Of a stretch of DNA of 64,000 nt, positions 8,911 to 17,294 are shown piece by piece. Numbering within the stretch: position 1 is the first letter of the stretch; each line of letters starts with the position of its first letter. Origin of the DNA: Psychrobacillus sp. OK032 (GTDB taxonomy: Bacteria; Bacillota; Bacilli; Bacillales_A; Planococcaceae); contig NZ_FOGY01000003.1 of the NCBI RefSeq assembly GCF_900111345.1, forward strand, positions 248,001 through 312,000, read 5' to 3'. Under the pieces are notes generated by a model. That model was not told the origin of the DNA and made no database searches. It was given only the letters and a program-made list of their open reading frames with translations. Made by a program: the position numbers and the translations under genes.

Positions 8911-9597
8911 TTATTCGAAATCTTTGTTGAAGTTGTACGTGTAGAAACGTTCGTAATGTAGCCAATTTTCCGCTTCTGGCTCACCATCCGCTAAGCGTTT
9001 ATCCATTTCTTCTAGCATCCATGCAGTTTGCGAAATATGTGCGCGCATTGCACCCATTTTTTCTTCTCTTGATTCCTTAATATTATGCACTACATCAGGC
9101 TCTCCCAAAACTTCTTTCGAATCATTTGAAAAAGCAAGTGCATAAATAGTCGGTCTAGCCACTTCTGGCATGCGGCGAATCGCACGAATCATTGCACGTC
9201 CGGTCGCATCATGGTCAGGATGTACTGCGTAGTTTGGATAGAACGTTATGACAAGCGATGGATTCGTATCCGCAATTAGGTTTTCCATCATTTTTACCAT
9301 TTTTTCATCGTCTTCAAACTCCACGGTTTTATCACGGAGCCCCATCATTCGAAGATCCGTTACGCCCATTGCTTTGGCAGAAGCTAGTAGCTCTTCTTTT
9401 CGAATTTGTGGAAGTGTTTCACGTGTTGCAAAAGGAGGGTTTCCTAGGTTTCTTCCCATTTCTCCTAAAGTTAGGCATGCATATGTAACTGGAATTCCTT
9501 GTTTTACGTACGTTGCAATCGTACCAGAAACTCCGAAAGCTTCGTCATCTGGGTGAGGAAATACAACAAGTACATGTCGTTCCATTGGTAAAGTCAT
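8911..9597 (-). CDS. bshB2: Bacillithiol biosynthesis deacetylase BshB2
   Basis: 228 residues, LmbE/PIG-L fold. It removes the acetyl group from GlcNAc-malate (and possibly bacillithiol conjugates) in synthesis of the low-molecular-weight thiol bacillithiol. The zinc-binding motif PHPDDEAFG lies near residue 14, and the second metal motif is HPDHDATGRAM. GEMGRNLGNPPFATRETLPQIR is the BshB2-type segment. A perfect AAGGAGG lies 8 nt before ATG 9597. The gene follows yojF by 13 nt, the same yojF-yojG order as in B. subtilis. Bacillithiol fits a Bacillales host. Confidence 0.92.
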   Translation of the reverse strand: MTLPMERHVLVVFPHPDDEAFGVSGTIATYVKQGIPVTYACLTLGEMGRNLGNPPFATRETLPQIRKEELLASAKAMGVTDLRMMGLRDKTVEFEDDEKMVKMMENLIADTNPSLVITFYPNYAVHPDHDATGRAMIRAIRRMPEVARPTIYALAFSNDSKEVLGEPDVVHNIKESREEKMGAMRAHISQTAWMLEEMDKRLADGEPEAENWLHYERFYTYNFNKDFE

Positions 9598-9610
9598 TTG
9601 TTTGTCCTCC

Positions 9611-9961
9611 TTAATAAGTAAATGGTGTTTTACTAATTTGTAATGCTACTGCAAGTTTTCCACTTTGGTCGTGGCCTGCCATAAGTAAACGATCATGTTC
9701 GTCTAATTCGAAATGGGTAATGCCTTGTGCATAAACCCAACCATGCGGTAATTTAAGACCAACACGATGTGGTGCTTCCCCAGCTACTTTTCCTAGTTCA
9801 TATTGAAGCATGACATTGCGGATAAAAGCTCCTGCATTGAATACCTTTTCATCAAAATGAGATGCGTATGCACCATTCGTTGTTTCTAAATGTATATACA
9901 CATCTTCGTTTGCAAATTTATTCAAAAGCACTTGTAATTGCTCTACGTTAACAAGTTCCAT
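9611..9961 (-). CDS. yojF: YojF family protein (DUF1806) preceding bshB2
   Basis: 116 residues, no signal peptide or membrane segment. The protein is a compact beta-rich domain with HLETTNGAYASHFDEK, FNAGAFIRN and RVGLKLPHGWVYAQGITHFE, matching the YojF/DUF1806 family. Its molecular role is unknown, but it is almost always paired with bshB2, suggesting an accessory role in bacillithiol chemistry. AGGAGG precedes ATG 9961. Both genes are in one transcript. Confidence 0.85.
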   Translation of the reverse strand: MELVNVEQLQVLLNKFANEDVYIHLETTNGAYASHFDEKVFNAGAFIRNVMLQYELGKVAGEAPHRVGLKLPHGWVYAQGITHFELDEHDRLLMAGHDQSGKLAVALQISKTPFTY

Positions 9962-10032
9962 TTTTATAGCCTCCTAACATACTGTCTTTCATTAGTATAA
10001 TGAAAATAAGTTTTGGAAGCGAATGATTGAGA

Positions 10033-10070
10033 TGAAAAAACTCGTAAAGTCGAAGTGACTCTACGAGTAG
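10033..10070 (-). terminator. Terminator of pdxK (minus strand)
   Basis: ACTCGTA and TACGAGT flank inner AAGTC/GACT arms. On the minus strand the hairpin is followed by six T. Confidence 0.8.
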
Positions 10071-10078
10071 AAGATTTC

Positions 10079-10912
10079 TTATACAGTTGTTGTTGTAATT
10101 TCTGGTGCACCGAATTTACCTTTTGCTCCGTGAAGAACTGGTCCTACATATTGGTTTAGTTTCCAACCATGTGCAATAGCGGCTGAAACGAATTCTTTTG
10201 CTTCGAATACGGAATCTGCAACCGAAAATCCGTTTGCTAAGTTAGCAGTAATAGCCGCTGCGAATGTACAGCCAGCTCCGTGGTTATAAGTAGTATCCGT
10301 TTTTTCGGTTTCCAAAAGAGTGTGCGTTTGTCCGTCATAGAAAAGGTCAACCGCTTTTTCATGTGCTAATTGTTTACCGCCTTTGATTACGACATTTTTT
10401 GCGCCAAGTGCATAAATTTTCTCTGCAGCGGCCTTCATATCGTCAATCGTTTTAAGTGCTCCTAAACCTGAAAGTTGTCCAGCTTCGAAAAGGTTCGGAG
10501 TAACAACTAAAGCACGTGGAAGTAAATATGTAATCATAGCATCTACTGTACCAGGATTTAATACTTCATCTTCGCCTTTGCAAACCATAACAGGATCGAT
10601 TACAACGCTTTGAATACCTGACTCTTCGATAATATTTCCAGCTGTTTCGATAATTTCTTCTGTACTTAACATACCTGTTTTAATCGCGTCGACATTTGTC
10701 GATAAAGCTGTTTTAGCTTGTCGTTTAATCTCGTCTACTGGAAGAGAAAAGACGCCGTGGCTCCATCCGTTATCAGGATCCATTGTAGCAACAACCGTTA
10801 AAACGTTCATGCCATATGTACCGTGCTCTTGGAATGTTTTTAAATCTGCTTGTATCCCAGCTCCGCCTGAAGTGTCAGAGCCTGCAATTGTTAGTGTTTT
10901 TTTAATCGACAT
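10079..10912 (-). CDS. pdxK: Pyridoxine/pyridoxal kinase of the ThiD-like type
   Basis: 277 residues, ribokinase fold. It phosphorylates pyridoxal, pyridoxine or pyridoxamine in PLP salvage; some members also act on hydroxymethylpyrimidine. The signatures are the N-terminal TIAGSDTSGGAGIQADLKTF, VIDPVMVCKGEDEVL in the middle, and the C-terminal anion-hole and catalytic Asp/Cys motif YNHGAGCTFAAAITANLANG. B. subtilis ThiD/PdxK enzymes share this pattern. The cysteine in the GAGC loop and neighbouring ywd genes favour the PdxK (YwdB) branch. AAAGGGG precedes ATG 10912. It is monocistronic with its own terminator. Confidence 0.88.
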   Translation of the reverse strand: MSIKKTLTIAGSDTSGGAGIQADLKTFQEHGTYGMNVLTVVATMDPDNGWSHGVFSLPVDEIKRQAKTALSTNVDAIKTGMLSTEEIIETAGNIIEESGIQSVVIDPVMVCKGEDEVLNPGTVDAMITYLLPRALVVTPNLFEAGQLSGLGALKTIDDMKAAAEKIYALGAKNVVIKGGKQLAHEKAVDLFYDGQTHTLLETEKTDTTYNHGAGCTFAAAITANLANGFSVADSVFEAKEFVSAAIAHGWKLNQYVGPVLHGAKGKFGAPEITTTTV

Positions 10913-10980
10913 TTTAGCGTGTCCCCTTTTGAAAAATAGTTAATTTTATTTATTATATCAGACAATAGTCGAATCTTGCA

Positions 10981-11238
10981 TTAAGGAAGTTTCGGTGCAG
11001 TTAATAATTTTATCAGAATGAAAATGAAAAGAGCAGCTACGATAAAAGTGATAACGGAACCGATTATAATATGATGTATAAATAAGGAGATTGCTAAAAA
11101 TAGAAGAAAGCCGATGAATAGAAGCATTCCCAAAGTAAAACAGCCGAGCCCAAAGTTTTTAGCGGAATTTGGCACTTCATTCGTACTAGCAGCTTGTTCA
11201 ATTTTTCTTAGTTTATCCCGATATTGAAAATCAGCCAT
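10981..11238 (-). CDS. Small two-helix membrane protein, unknown
   Basis: 85 residues. About 28 soluble N-terminal residues with a charged segment (RDKLRKIEQA) precede two adjacent transmembrane helices (about residues 33-53 and 56-78) and a short LTAPKLP tail. AAAGGGG lies upstream of ATG 11238. No family was recognised. It sits between pdxK and the divergent DUF4230 gene, and the 104 nt between the divergent starts must hold both promoters. Confidence 0.7.
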   Translation of the reverse strand: MADFQYRDKLRKIEQAASTNEVPNSAKNFGLGCFTLGMLLFIGFLLFLAISLFIHHIIIGSVITFIVAALFIFILIKLLTAPKLP

Positions 11239-11342
11239 AAGCGCAACCCCTTTTTTTCATCGTAACAGATATAGAATAGTTGTGAAACGGGCAATTTTTT
11301 TGTACTGTTAACGTAATAGATTAAGAGGAAAAGAGGGAAGAT

Positions 11343-12095
11343 ATGCGAAAAGATGACAAAATTCGTGAAATGGAAAAACTACTAGAAGAATTAAAAGCGC
11401 AAAAAAACGAAACAACTGCAACGATTGCAGAAAATCCTTCTAGACGAGGGTTTGGCTTTAGAAAAATGCCACGTGCTTTATATAGATTAAGAACGAAATC
11501 ATTTATCATTATTGCAATAATTGTTCTTCTATTATTAGCTGCGTTACCATTAGCTGCTTATTGGGCTATTCAGGGTAGCACGTTTACGGAGAGCAAAGGT
11601 TCAATAGTCGAACGTGTACAAGCACTAAATGAGTTGTCGACTGCTGAAGCCTATACAAAAGTAATTATCGAAAGACAAGATAATCAATTATTCGGCAAAG
11701 AAATCGGTATAGATTTACCAGGAACAAAAAGACAGCTTCTTGTAGTGGTGCCTGGAGCTGTTCGAGCAGGAATTGATTTTTCACAAGTGACGGAATCGGA
11801 TATAAAAGTAGATGAAGAGAATAAGACGGCGACACTTACATTACCAATGCCACAATTTCTAGGAGGACCGGAAATTTTCTTCGATCAAGTAGAAGTATTT
11901 TCTTATGAAGGATTATTTCGCGATAACGCAGATATTACAGAGGCTTATGAGCTAGCGGAAACAGCGAAAAAAATGATGATCGAAGAAACGATGGGACAAG
12001 GTATTTTACAGTTAGCAGAAGAAAATGCGGCGAAATCTGTGAATGAGATGTTCCAATTAGTAGATTATGACGTGCAAGTGGAATTTAAGGAGTGA
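11343..12095 (+). CDS. DUF4230 single-pass membrane protein
   Basis: 250 residues. The N-terminus is a coiled-coil-like charged helix (residues 1-30, KIREMEKLLEELKAQK). A basic stretch and one strong transmembrane helix (about residues 53-75, IIIAIIVLLLLAALPLAAYW) follow. The extracytoplasmic domain has the DUF4230 pattern: IDLPGTKRQLLVVVPGAVRAGID, then TLTLPMPQFLGG. A C-terminal helix is rich in acidic residues. Function is unknown. The gene ends 6 nt before ung, so both are probably one transcript. AAAGAGGGAAG precedes the ATG. Confidence 0.8.
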   Translation: MRKDDKIREMEKLLEELKAQKNETTATIAENPSRRGFGFRKMPRALYRLRTKSFIIIAIIVLLLLAALPLAAYWAIQGSTFTESKGSIVERVQALNELSTAEAYTKVIIERQDNQLFGKEIGIDLPGTKRQLLVVVPGAVRAGIDFSQVTESDIKVDEENKTATLTLPMPQFLGGPEIFFDQVEVFSYEGLFRDNADITEAYELAETAKKMMIEETMGQGILQLAEENAAKSVNEMFQLVDYDVQVEFKE

Positions 12096-12101
12096 TGCGC
12101 C

Positions 12102-12755
12102 TTGCCAAACTGGAAAGAAGTTTTAGCAGATGAATGGGAAAAGCCATATTTTGTAGAACTCCAATCTTTTTTAGATAAAGAATATGCAGAACAAACGATT
12201 TATCCAGTGCGAGAGGATATTGGGAATGCATTTCGCACAACGCCTTTTGACGAGGTTAAAGTAGTAATTTTAGGACAAGACCCTTATCACGGAGAAGGAC
12301 AAGCGCATGGGATGAGTTTTTCGGTAAACCCTGGAGTTCGAGTACCACCAAGTTTACGTAATATGTATAAGGAACTTGCGGATGATTTAGGTTGCCAAAT
12401 TCCTACTAGCGGGTATTTATTAAAATGGGCAGAGCAAGGGGTTTTATTGCTTAACACGGTTTTAACCGTTCGAGCAGGAGCAGCAAATTCACATAAAGGA
12501 ATGGGCTGGGAAACGTTTACGGATGAAGTGATCAAGCGTTTATCTAATAGAGAAAAGCCGATTATTTTTGTGCTTTGGGGAAGACCAGCACAAATGAAGA
12601 AAAAGCTAATTGACACGAAAAAACATACTATTTTAGAAGCTCCACACCCAAGTCCTCTTAGTGCACATCGAGGGTTTTTTGGCAGTAAACCGTATTCCGA
12701 AATAAATGCAAAACTCGAAGCATGGGGAGAGGCGCCAATCGATTTCTGCTTATAA
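12102..12755 (+). CDS. ung: Uracil-DNA glycosylase, family 1
   Basis: 217 residues, the normal length for bacterial Ung. It excises uracil from DNA and starts base-excision repair. The water-activating loop [18 protein letters not shown] (Asp near residue 66), the uracil-binding ILLLNT-type strand ([10 protein letters not shown]) and the leucine loop [14 protein letters not shown] are all intact. Translation begins at TTG 12102, 9 nt after AAGGAG. Gene order ung, small CxxC protein, ywdI, ywdK, gerQ matches B. subtilis closely. Confidence 0.96.
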   Translation: MPNWKEVLADEWEKPYFVELQSFLDKEYAEQTIYPVREDIGNAFRTTPFDEVKVVILGQDPYHGEGQAHGMSFSVNPGVRVPPSLRNMYKELADDLGCQIPTSGYLLKWAEQGVLLLNTVLTVRAGAANSHKGMGWETFTDEVIKRLSNREKPIIFVLWGRPAQMKKKLIDTKKHTILEAPHPSPLSAHRGFFGSKPYSEINAKLEAWGEAPIDFCL

Positions 12756-12792
12756 TTATGCTATTATATGGAATGGAAAGCGAGGGAGTAAT

Positions 12793-12972
12793 TTGGCAGT
12801 AAACTGTTTTAAATGCCGCCATTTTTTTACTACATGGGATGCCCGGCATCCACGTGGGTGCAAAGCTTACGGGTTTAAAACGAAAGAGCTCCCATCGGCA
12901 TTAGTAAAGCGTACCTCTGGCATGGAATGCTTGAAATTTGAACAAAAGCAAGTAGAGGGGCAAAGACGATGA
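12793..12972 (+). CDS. Small cysteine-containing (zinc-ribbon-like) protein
   Basis: 59 residues from TTG 12793, preceded by GAGGGAG. A CxxC near the N-terminus (VNCFKCRHFF) and two further cysteines (GCKAYGF and GMECLKF) suggest a small metal-binding fold. The longer reading frame from 12706 runs back into ung and has no Shine-Dalgarno. It overlaps the next gene by 4 nt, so the two are translationally coupled. I recognise it as a conserved companion of ung and ywdI in Bacillales but cannot give a function. Confidence 0.65.
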   Translation: MAVNCFKCRHFFTTWDARHPRGCKAYGFKTKELPSALVKRTSGMECLKFEQKQVEGQRR

Positions 12973-13223
12973 TTTCATATGAACATATCTTCATGCAAAT
13001 AGATAAACAATTACAACAAGCAAAAATAACTGGCAATGAACAAACAAAAAGAGAAGCACTCGCTGCTATTCGGGCATTATGCGATTTAGCGCTAGAGTCT
13101 GTGCCTTCAACTTCACCGCAAGCTTCGTCAGTTGTACAAGCTGTGTCAATAGCACCGACTATACAACAGCCAGTAGCGCTGAAGGAAGACGATGCAAACG
13201 GAGAGTCATTATTTGATTTCTAA
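12969..13223 (+). CDS. ywdI: YwdI family protein (DUF5327)
   Basis: 84 residues, soluble. The N-terminal half is helical (SYEHIFMQIDKQLQQA and REALAAIRALCDLAL). The C-terminal half is Ser/Pro/Val-rich, low-complexity, and ends in the conserved acidic-aromatic tail GESLFDF. This layout fits YwdI/DUF5327 of Bacillales, whose role is unknown. The ATG overlaps the stop of the upstream CxxC gene. The position between ung and ywdK is as in B. subtilis. Confidence 0.75.
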   Translation: MISYEHIFMQIDKQLQQAKITGNEQTKREALAAIRALCDLALESVPSTSPQASSVVQAVSIAPTIQQPVALKEDDANGESLFDF

Positions 13224-13250
13224 ATAGAAAGATAGAAAGTAGGAATGATT

Positions 13251-13631
13251 GTGAAATTATTTATCATTGCAGGGGCTATCAACGCATTTTTAGCGGTAGC
13301 ATTTGGAGCTTTTGGGGCACATGCTTTAAAAGAAAAACTATCTGAAAAGTATTTAGCAATTTGGGAAACAGCTGTTCAATATCAAATGTTCCATGCGCTT
13401 GCACTAATCGCGATCGGCATTTTAATGAGTAGCAAATTAATAGGATCTGTTTCATCATTGAATACAGCTGGCTATTTAATACTAGCGGGGATTATTTTAT
13501 TCTCTGGAAGTTTGTATGTATTAAGTTTGACGGGTATCGGTGTGTTGGGAGCAATTACACCAATCGGCGGTGTAGCGTTTTTAGTCGGATGGATTTTGAT
13601 TATCGTTGCTGCAGCGAAGTTTGCAAGTTAA
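13251..13631 (+). CDS. ywdK: YwdK, DUF423 family membrane protein
   Basis: 126 residues from GTG 13251, with AGTAGGA upstream; ATG 13245 overlaps that site and is less likely. Four transmembrane helices are visible. The N-terminal [20 protein letters not shown] followed by [13 protein letters not shown] is the DUF423 hallmark, and [10 protein letters not shown] and [12 protein letters not shown] follow in the usual order. The function of this small inner-membrane family is not known. It is last in the plus-strand run and converges on gerQ across a bidirectional terminator. Confidence 0.88.
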   Translation: MKLFIIAGAINAFLAVAFGAFGAHALKEKLSEKYLAIWETAVQYQMFHALALIAIGILMSSKLIGSVSSLNTAGYLILAGIILFSGSLYVLSLTGIGVLGAITPIGGVAFLVGWILIIVAAAKFAS

Positions 13632-13652
13632 TGAAGTGAATAGTGAAGTAGT

Positions 13653-13697
13653 ACAACAAAGAGACTTATCCTTTAAATTCGGATAAGTCTCTTTGTT
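13653..13697. terminator. Bidirectional terminator between ywdK and gerQ
   Basis: ACAAAGAGACTTATCC and GGATAAGTCTCTTTGT form a 16-bp perfect stem around TTTAAATTC, followed by TTAT. The long A/T-ended arms can serve both directions. Confidence 0.85.
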
Positions 13698-14029
13698 TAT
13701 AAGTTATATTTAATTTCTTCATCGAATGTTACATAATCTAAATAAATCAATAACATTAAGTATCTTTTCCCATTTGGATCACTAATGATGAGGTGATCGC
13801 GACCCGCTGCTTCGACATAGCCTTTAATCACTTTTGCGTTCCATTCTTTGTTATTTTCGAACGTGAAATAGAATGTACCTAGCTTTCCTCTATTCATTCT
13901 TAAAATGTTCTCGATATAAGATTCTTCTTGTCGGCCTGGGCTTGGTGGTTGAGCAGGAGGAGTCATATGCTGTTGATGCTGTTGCGGTTGTGGTGGATAA
14001 CCTCCAGGGTGCCAGTAATATTGAACCAT
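13697..14029 (-). CDS. gerQ: GerQ spore coat protein
   Basis: 110 residues. The N-terminus (to about residue 35) is rich in Gln, Pro and His, the region cross-linked by transglutaminase Tgl in the coat. The C-terminal domain (NRGKLGTFYFTFENNKEWNAKVIKG to YLDYVTFDEEI) is the conserved GerQ fold. In B. subtilis GerQ is needed for the cortex hydrolase CwlJ to localise and act during germination. Here it stands directly downstream of a frameshifted cwlJ (14055-14440), in the usual cwlJ-gerQ order. AAAGGATG precedes the ATG. GerQ appears intact although its partner is broken. Confidence 0.93.
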   Translation of the reverse strand: MVQYYWHPGGYPPQPQQHQQHMTPPAQPPSPGRQEESYIENILRMNRGKLGTFYFTFENNKEWNAKVIKGYVEAAGRDHLIISDPNGKRYLMLLIYLDYVTFDEEIKYNL

Positions 14030-14054
14030 TCATACATCCTTTCCATAAATGAAA

Positions 14055-14440
14055 TTACACGCTTGGGCAATCGGCAACGGTTGGGGAGTAAAAATAATGC
14101 GTTTTAAAACGTCCGGTGTTCCACTGGTTATACCACCTGAGGAGGACAGTCGCCACCTGGATCAAAACGTTCCCCATTAATAACGCGTCTTGCTAACTTT
14201 CTATCAGATTCTCGAGCTAGTTGAAAAATACGGTTTGGTTGTTGCCACAAAGCCACCTGTTTTTCGAATACCATCTCTTCTAAATTACGTATCACGAAAA
14301 TCTAGGCAATCGGCAAGCACTCGGTTCACTCCAACATTACCAACTAATAGCATGCCAAGCTGACCGTCACCCTCTGCTTCTGCACACATTAGCCTCGCAA
14401 GTAGATCTAGTTGTTTGGAATTGGATTGAATTGCTGCCAA
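14055..14440 (-). pseudogene. cwlJ: cwlJ, spore cortex-lytic hydrolase, frameshifted
   Basis: Read on the minus strand from TTG 14440 (after AGGAGGTG), the sequence begins as CwlJ: LARLMCAEAEGDGQLGMLLV then GNVGVNRVLADCLDF. The frame then breaks near 14300, at a TTTT run where one T fewer would restore it. It continues in the next frame with RNLEEMVF, then QPNRIFQLARESDRKLARR and VINGERFDPGG. A second break near 14137 (CAGGTGG) leads into WYNQWNTGRFKTHYFYSP, the normal CwlJ end. Compared with CwlJ from memory, about a dozen residues (the ANYALWFF region) also seem missing between NGER and CPxxWYNQ. Two frameshifts plus a deletion indicate real decay rather than a single sequencing error. Confidence 0.85.
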
Positions 14441-14526
14441 TGCACCACCTCCTATATATACACTATGTTGGAAAAAGAGAAATAATACATATCGATAAAA
14501 GAGGTGGAAAGAAAAAAGATCGATTC

Positions 14527-14728
14527 AATATAACTGCTGATTTCCGTTCCAGGCGGACGCTTTCCGCGGGTGAGCGATGAGCCATCACCGCCGCTTACGT
14601 TTACATTGTGATGTCTAATCTGTCTCAACAGAGGAGCGAAGGCTAAGAGCGCCACATCGTGTGGCAACGCCTTCGTGACCCACATCCTGTCGGCCTCCGC
14701 TGGAGTCGCCGCCTTCCACTACAATCAA
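14527..14728 (-). repeat. Palindromic element, type A, with an inserted segment
   Basis: The arms CCAGGCGGACGCTTTCCGCG and TGGAGTCGCCGCCTT are those of the type-A family. After TCTCAAC an extra segment of about 70 nt has been added, containing GCGAAGGCTAAGAGCGCCAC and GTGTGGCAACGCCTTCG, itself able to fold. The same insert occurs in the element at 63757-63925. Confidence 0.85.
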
Positions 14729-15044
14729 TTAAATGTTTTCAAATTAATCATAAAAGAAAGTGCAACTAAAAAGATAAGGGAGTATACACTTTTTGAATGC
14801 ATAAAGTCACTGGTACTTTGAACGATAGAAAAATGAAGTGGTTGTACATAAAGTAAGGAAGAGGGGATGGACTTGTTAGCTAGAAAGAATCTTTAAAAAG
14901 GCATTCATCTAATTTTCTACTACTGGTAAAAGAGTATACGACCAAAAAAAGTTAACATTTATTGGAATGTGAACTTTCCTCCTCTGAAGCTTTATGAGCT
15001 AGAAAGCATCTCTACACTCATTATACCCATAAAGATTACCGAAA

Positions 15045-15096
15045 AAAGAGAGGCTGGTCGTGACGTTGTCACGGACCAGCCTCTCTAAAAAATCAA
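15045..15096. terminator. Strong bidirectional terminator downstream of hemQ
   Basis: AGAGAGGCTGGTC(C)GTGAC pairs with GTCACGGACCAGCCTCTCT, flanked by AAAAAA on the left and AAAAAA on the right. It therefore has a T tract on the minus strand, where it would end hemQ transcripts. Confidence 0.85.
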
Positions 15097-15190
15097 ATTG
15101 TAATACTATACAAGTCTGTCCAAAGCCCCCCGCAAACAATAGAAATAGGTATTGATCTTAAAGGGCGCTTGTGCTTTTCTTATTAACTAT

Positions 15191-15940
15191 TTAGATGTTG
15201 AAAAATTCTACTCGTTTTTCACCTGCTAAAATTGTACCGATAAAGAATGAACCGAATTCCGCATAACGAGCGCTTACTTCATCAAAACGCATTTCGTATA
15301 TTAACTTTTTAAATTGAAGAACATCGTCTGAGAATAGTGTTACGCCCCATTCGAAATCGTCAAAGCCTACTGATCCAGAGATGATTTGTTTAACTTTACC
15401 AGCGTAGCTGCGACCGATTAAACCATGGCTGCGCATTAAATCTTTACGTTCTTGCATTGGAAGCATATACCAGTTGTCATCACCGTCGCGACGCTTGTCC
15501 ATTGGATAGAAACAAATATATTGTGAACGTTGAAGTTCTGGATATAAACGAGCACGTACATGTGGATTTTGATATGGATCTTCCGTAGATTCTCCAGCTA
15601 GGTAGTTAGACAATTCTACAACTGATACGTAAGAATACGCAGGAATTGTAAAGTCTGCAATCGTTAATTTATTGAATTTCGCTTCGATTTCTTGAAGTTC
15701 GTCTATTGTTGGACGTAAAGTCATTAACATGAAATCTGCTTTTTGACCGACAATTGTGTAAAAAGCATGTGCGCCTGTTTTTGCGTCATCTGCTTGTTGA
15801 AGTTCGTCTAAAAATGCGATAAATTCATCTGTTGCTTGTTTGCGAAGTTCTGGGTCAACTTGTTTCCAAGACGCCCAGTCCATTTGGCGAAAATCATGTA
15901 AAACGTACCAACCGTCTAATGTAATTGCTGCTTCATTCAT
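15191..15940 (-). CDS. hemQ: Coproheme decarboxylase HemQ (chlorite-dismutase family)
   Basis: 249 residues from ATG 15940, 11 nt after AAAGGAG; a GTG 12 nt further upstream almost touches that site. The enzyme converts coproheme III to heme b in the coproporphyrin-dependent pathway of Gram-positive bacteria. The family segments are present in order: [63 protein letters not shown] with the reactive tyrosine near residue 145, and [18 protein letters not shown] with the heme-binding histidine. Position between the ywd block and lipL corresponds to ywfI in B. subtilis. Confidence 0.95.
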   Translation of the reverse strand: MNEAAITLDGWYVLHDFRQMDWASWKQVDPELRKQATDEFIAFLDELQQADDAKTGAHAFYTIVGQKADFMLMTLRPTIDELQEIEAKFNKLTIADFTIPAYSYVSVVELSNYLAGESTEDPYQNPHVRARLYPELQRSQYICFYPMDKRRDGDDNWYMLPMQERKDLMRSHGLIGRSYAGKVKQIISGSVGFDDFEWGVTLFSDDVLQFKKLIYEMRFDEVSARYAEFGSFFIGTILAGEKRVEFFNI

Positions 15941-16107
15941 TTTATCAGACACTCCTTTTATATAAGAAATTTACATCTTTAGTTTATCATAAGAAAAGAT
16001 TCTTATCTCGTAATGACTTCGATATTACATGACAATATGTGACAAAGTCGTGTATGCTTGAACAAAGGAAAACAGTAGCATAAGCGTTAGATTAAGGAGT
16101 AAGAAAT

Positions 16108-16947
16108 ATGTCAGAAATAGAATCATTATTACAGCAAAAAGTTTGGCGATTTTGGGATCAATCACTTAGTGGAAAAAGTCGCTCCGCATTAGAATCATTT
16201 GCAGCGGATGACCTGCTTTGTCATTTAGTTGGACAAGGTTTATCACCGTCAACTGTTCGAACATGGGTACATGATCAAACTGTTGTTTTAGGTATTCAAG
16301 ATCACCGATTACCATTCGTAGAAGATGCACAAGATTTTCTACGTACGCAAGGATACATACCGATTGTGCGTAATTCGGGAGGACTTGCGGTTGTATTAGA
16401 TGATGGGGTGCTAAATATTTCAATCGTATTATCAGAGCAAGCGCAAACGATTGATATTTCCACAGGTTACGACGTAATGCTGACTTTCATCCGGCTTCTA
16501 TTTCCAGAAGCAGAAGGAAAAATAGAAGCTTATGAAATTGTCGGTTCATATTGCCCAGGTTCATATGATTTGAGTATTGATGGAAAGAAATTTGCTGGAA
16601 TATCACAGCGGAGACTCCGTCAAGGCATTGCTGTACAAATATACTTATGTGTAGAAGGTAGTGGAAGTGAGCGCGCAGACTTAATCCGCGAGTTTTATGA
16701 CATCGGCGTGCAAGGGGAAGAAACAAAATTCAGCTACCCGGTCATAAAGCCAGAAGTAATGGCTTCACTAAATGAACTATTAAACGCATCCTTTACGGTT
16801 CAGGACATCGTGATTCGGGTTCAACAGGTTCTACAGCAGCTATCTACAAAAATAGCATCGCAATCCGTCACACAAGATGAAATGGAACTATACCAGTTTT
16901 ATATGCAACGCGTTGTCGATCGAAACAAAAAGATGCTGGAGAAATAA
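16108..16947 (+). CDS. lipL: LipL, octanoyl-[GcvH]:protein N-octanoyltransferase
   Basis: 279 residues, lipoate-protein ligase fold. It moves octanoyl groups from GcvH to the E2 subunits of 2-oxoacid dehydrogenases in the lipoate relay of Bacillales. The catalytic cysteine is in VGSYCPGSYDLSIDGKKFAG (Cys149); this GSYCPGxYDLS loop separates LipL and LipM from LplA. IAGISQRR-like FAGISQRRLRQGIAVQIYL follows. The Shine-Dalgarno AAGGAG is 9 nt upstream. It corresponds to ywfL, and HemQ and RsfA neighbours keep the B. subtilis order. Discrimination from LipM rests on synteny and motif context. Confidence 0.92.
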   Translation: MSEIESLLQQKVWRFWDQSLSGKSRSALESFAADDLLCHLVGQGLSPSTVRTWVHDQTVVLGIQDHRLPFVEDAQDFLRTQGYIPIVRNSGGLAVVLDDGVLNISIVLSEQAQTIDISTGYDVMLTFIRLLFPEAEGKIEAYEIVGSYCPGSYDLSIDGKKFAGISQRRLRQGIAVQIYLCVEGSGSERADLIREFYDIGVQGEETKFSYPVIKPEVMASLNELLNASFTVQDIVIRVQQVLQQLSTKIASQSVTQDEMELYQFYMQRVVDRNKKMLEK

Positions 16948-17271
16948 GGGAAGTAAGCGATTATGTCTGCCCAGACGGCGCTGAATAGGTCTATTGGCGA
17001 TTTTTTTATTTAAAATATTTGATTTAGTAATATTACATTCTATAGGATTTAGCACGGCGGCGTGAGACTCCTGTGGGAAAGCGAGACAGCCGAGACCCCG
17101 CACGAAGCGTAGCGTAGGAGGAGGCTTGGCGCTCGCCCACGGAAAGCGAACAGAGCCGTGCTAAATCCAATTAGCGGATATCACTTTTTCAGTGCCCTTG
17201 CAACGCACGGAGCTGGATCGATACTTAGTATAAAAAGATTATACTTACTAATAAGAAAAACCACCAACTGC
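16948..17271. other. Intergenic interval with a palindromic element
   Basis: It holds the element at 17043-17167 and the 3' flank of the rsfA terminator. No gene is supported. Confidence 0.6.
17043..17167 (+). repeat. Palindromic element, variant C
   Basis: The outer arms GGATTTAGCACGGC and CCGTGCTAAATCC pair perfectly apart from one base. The inner landmarks GACTCCTGTGGGAAAGCGA and CCCACGGAAAGCGAA match the family pattern GACTCCTGYGGGA ... CCCRCGGAAAGCG. The interior (AGACAGCCGAGACCCCGCAC, GGAGGAGGCTTGGCGC) differs from types A and B. Confidence 0.8.
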
Positions 17272-17294
17272 TTACATAGTTGGTGGTTCTTTTG
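17256..17294 (-). terminator. Terminator of rsfA (minus strand), usable in both directions
   Basis: AACCACCAACT and AGTTGGTGGTT enclose GCTTACAT, with TTTTTCTT following on the minus strand. The rsfA stop codon lies in the loop region. Confidence 0.85.

Larger units (their letters stand above)
14441..15190. other. Gene-free interval between cwlJ relic and hemQ
   Basis: It holds the palindromic element at 14527-14728, a strong bidirectional terminator at 15045-15096, and near 15165 a fragment (GGGCGCTTGTGCTTTTCTTA) of the 185-bp repeat end. The frame on the minus strand at 14452-14685 is made of the palindrome and is not a gene. Nothing else was recognised. Confidence 0.6.

Noticed and set aside
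14452-14685. 77-residue minus-strand open frame
   Set aside because: Almost entirely within the palindromic element at 14527-14728.
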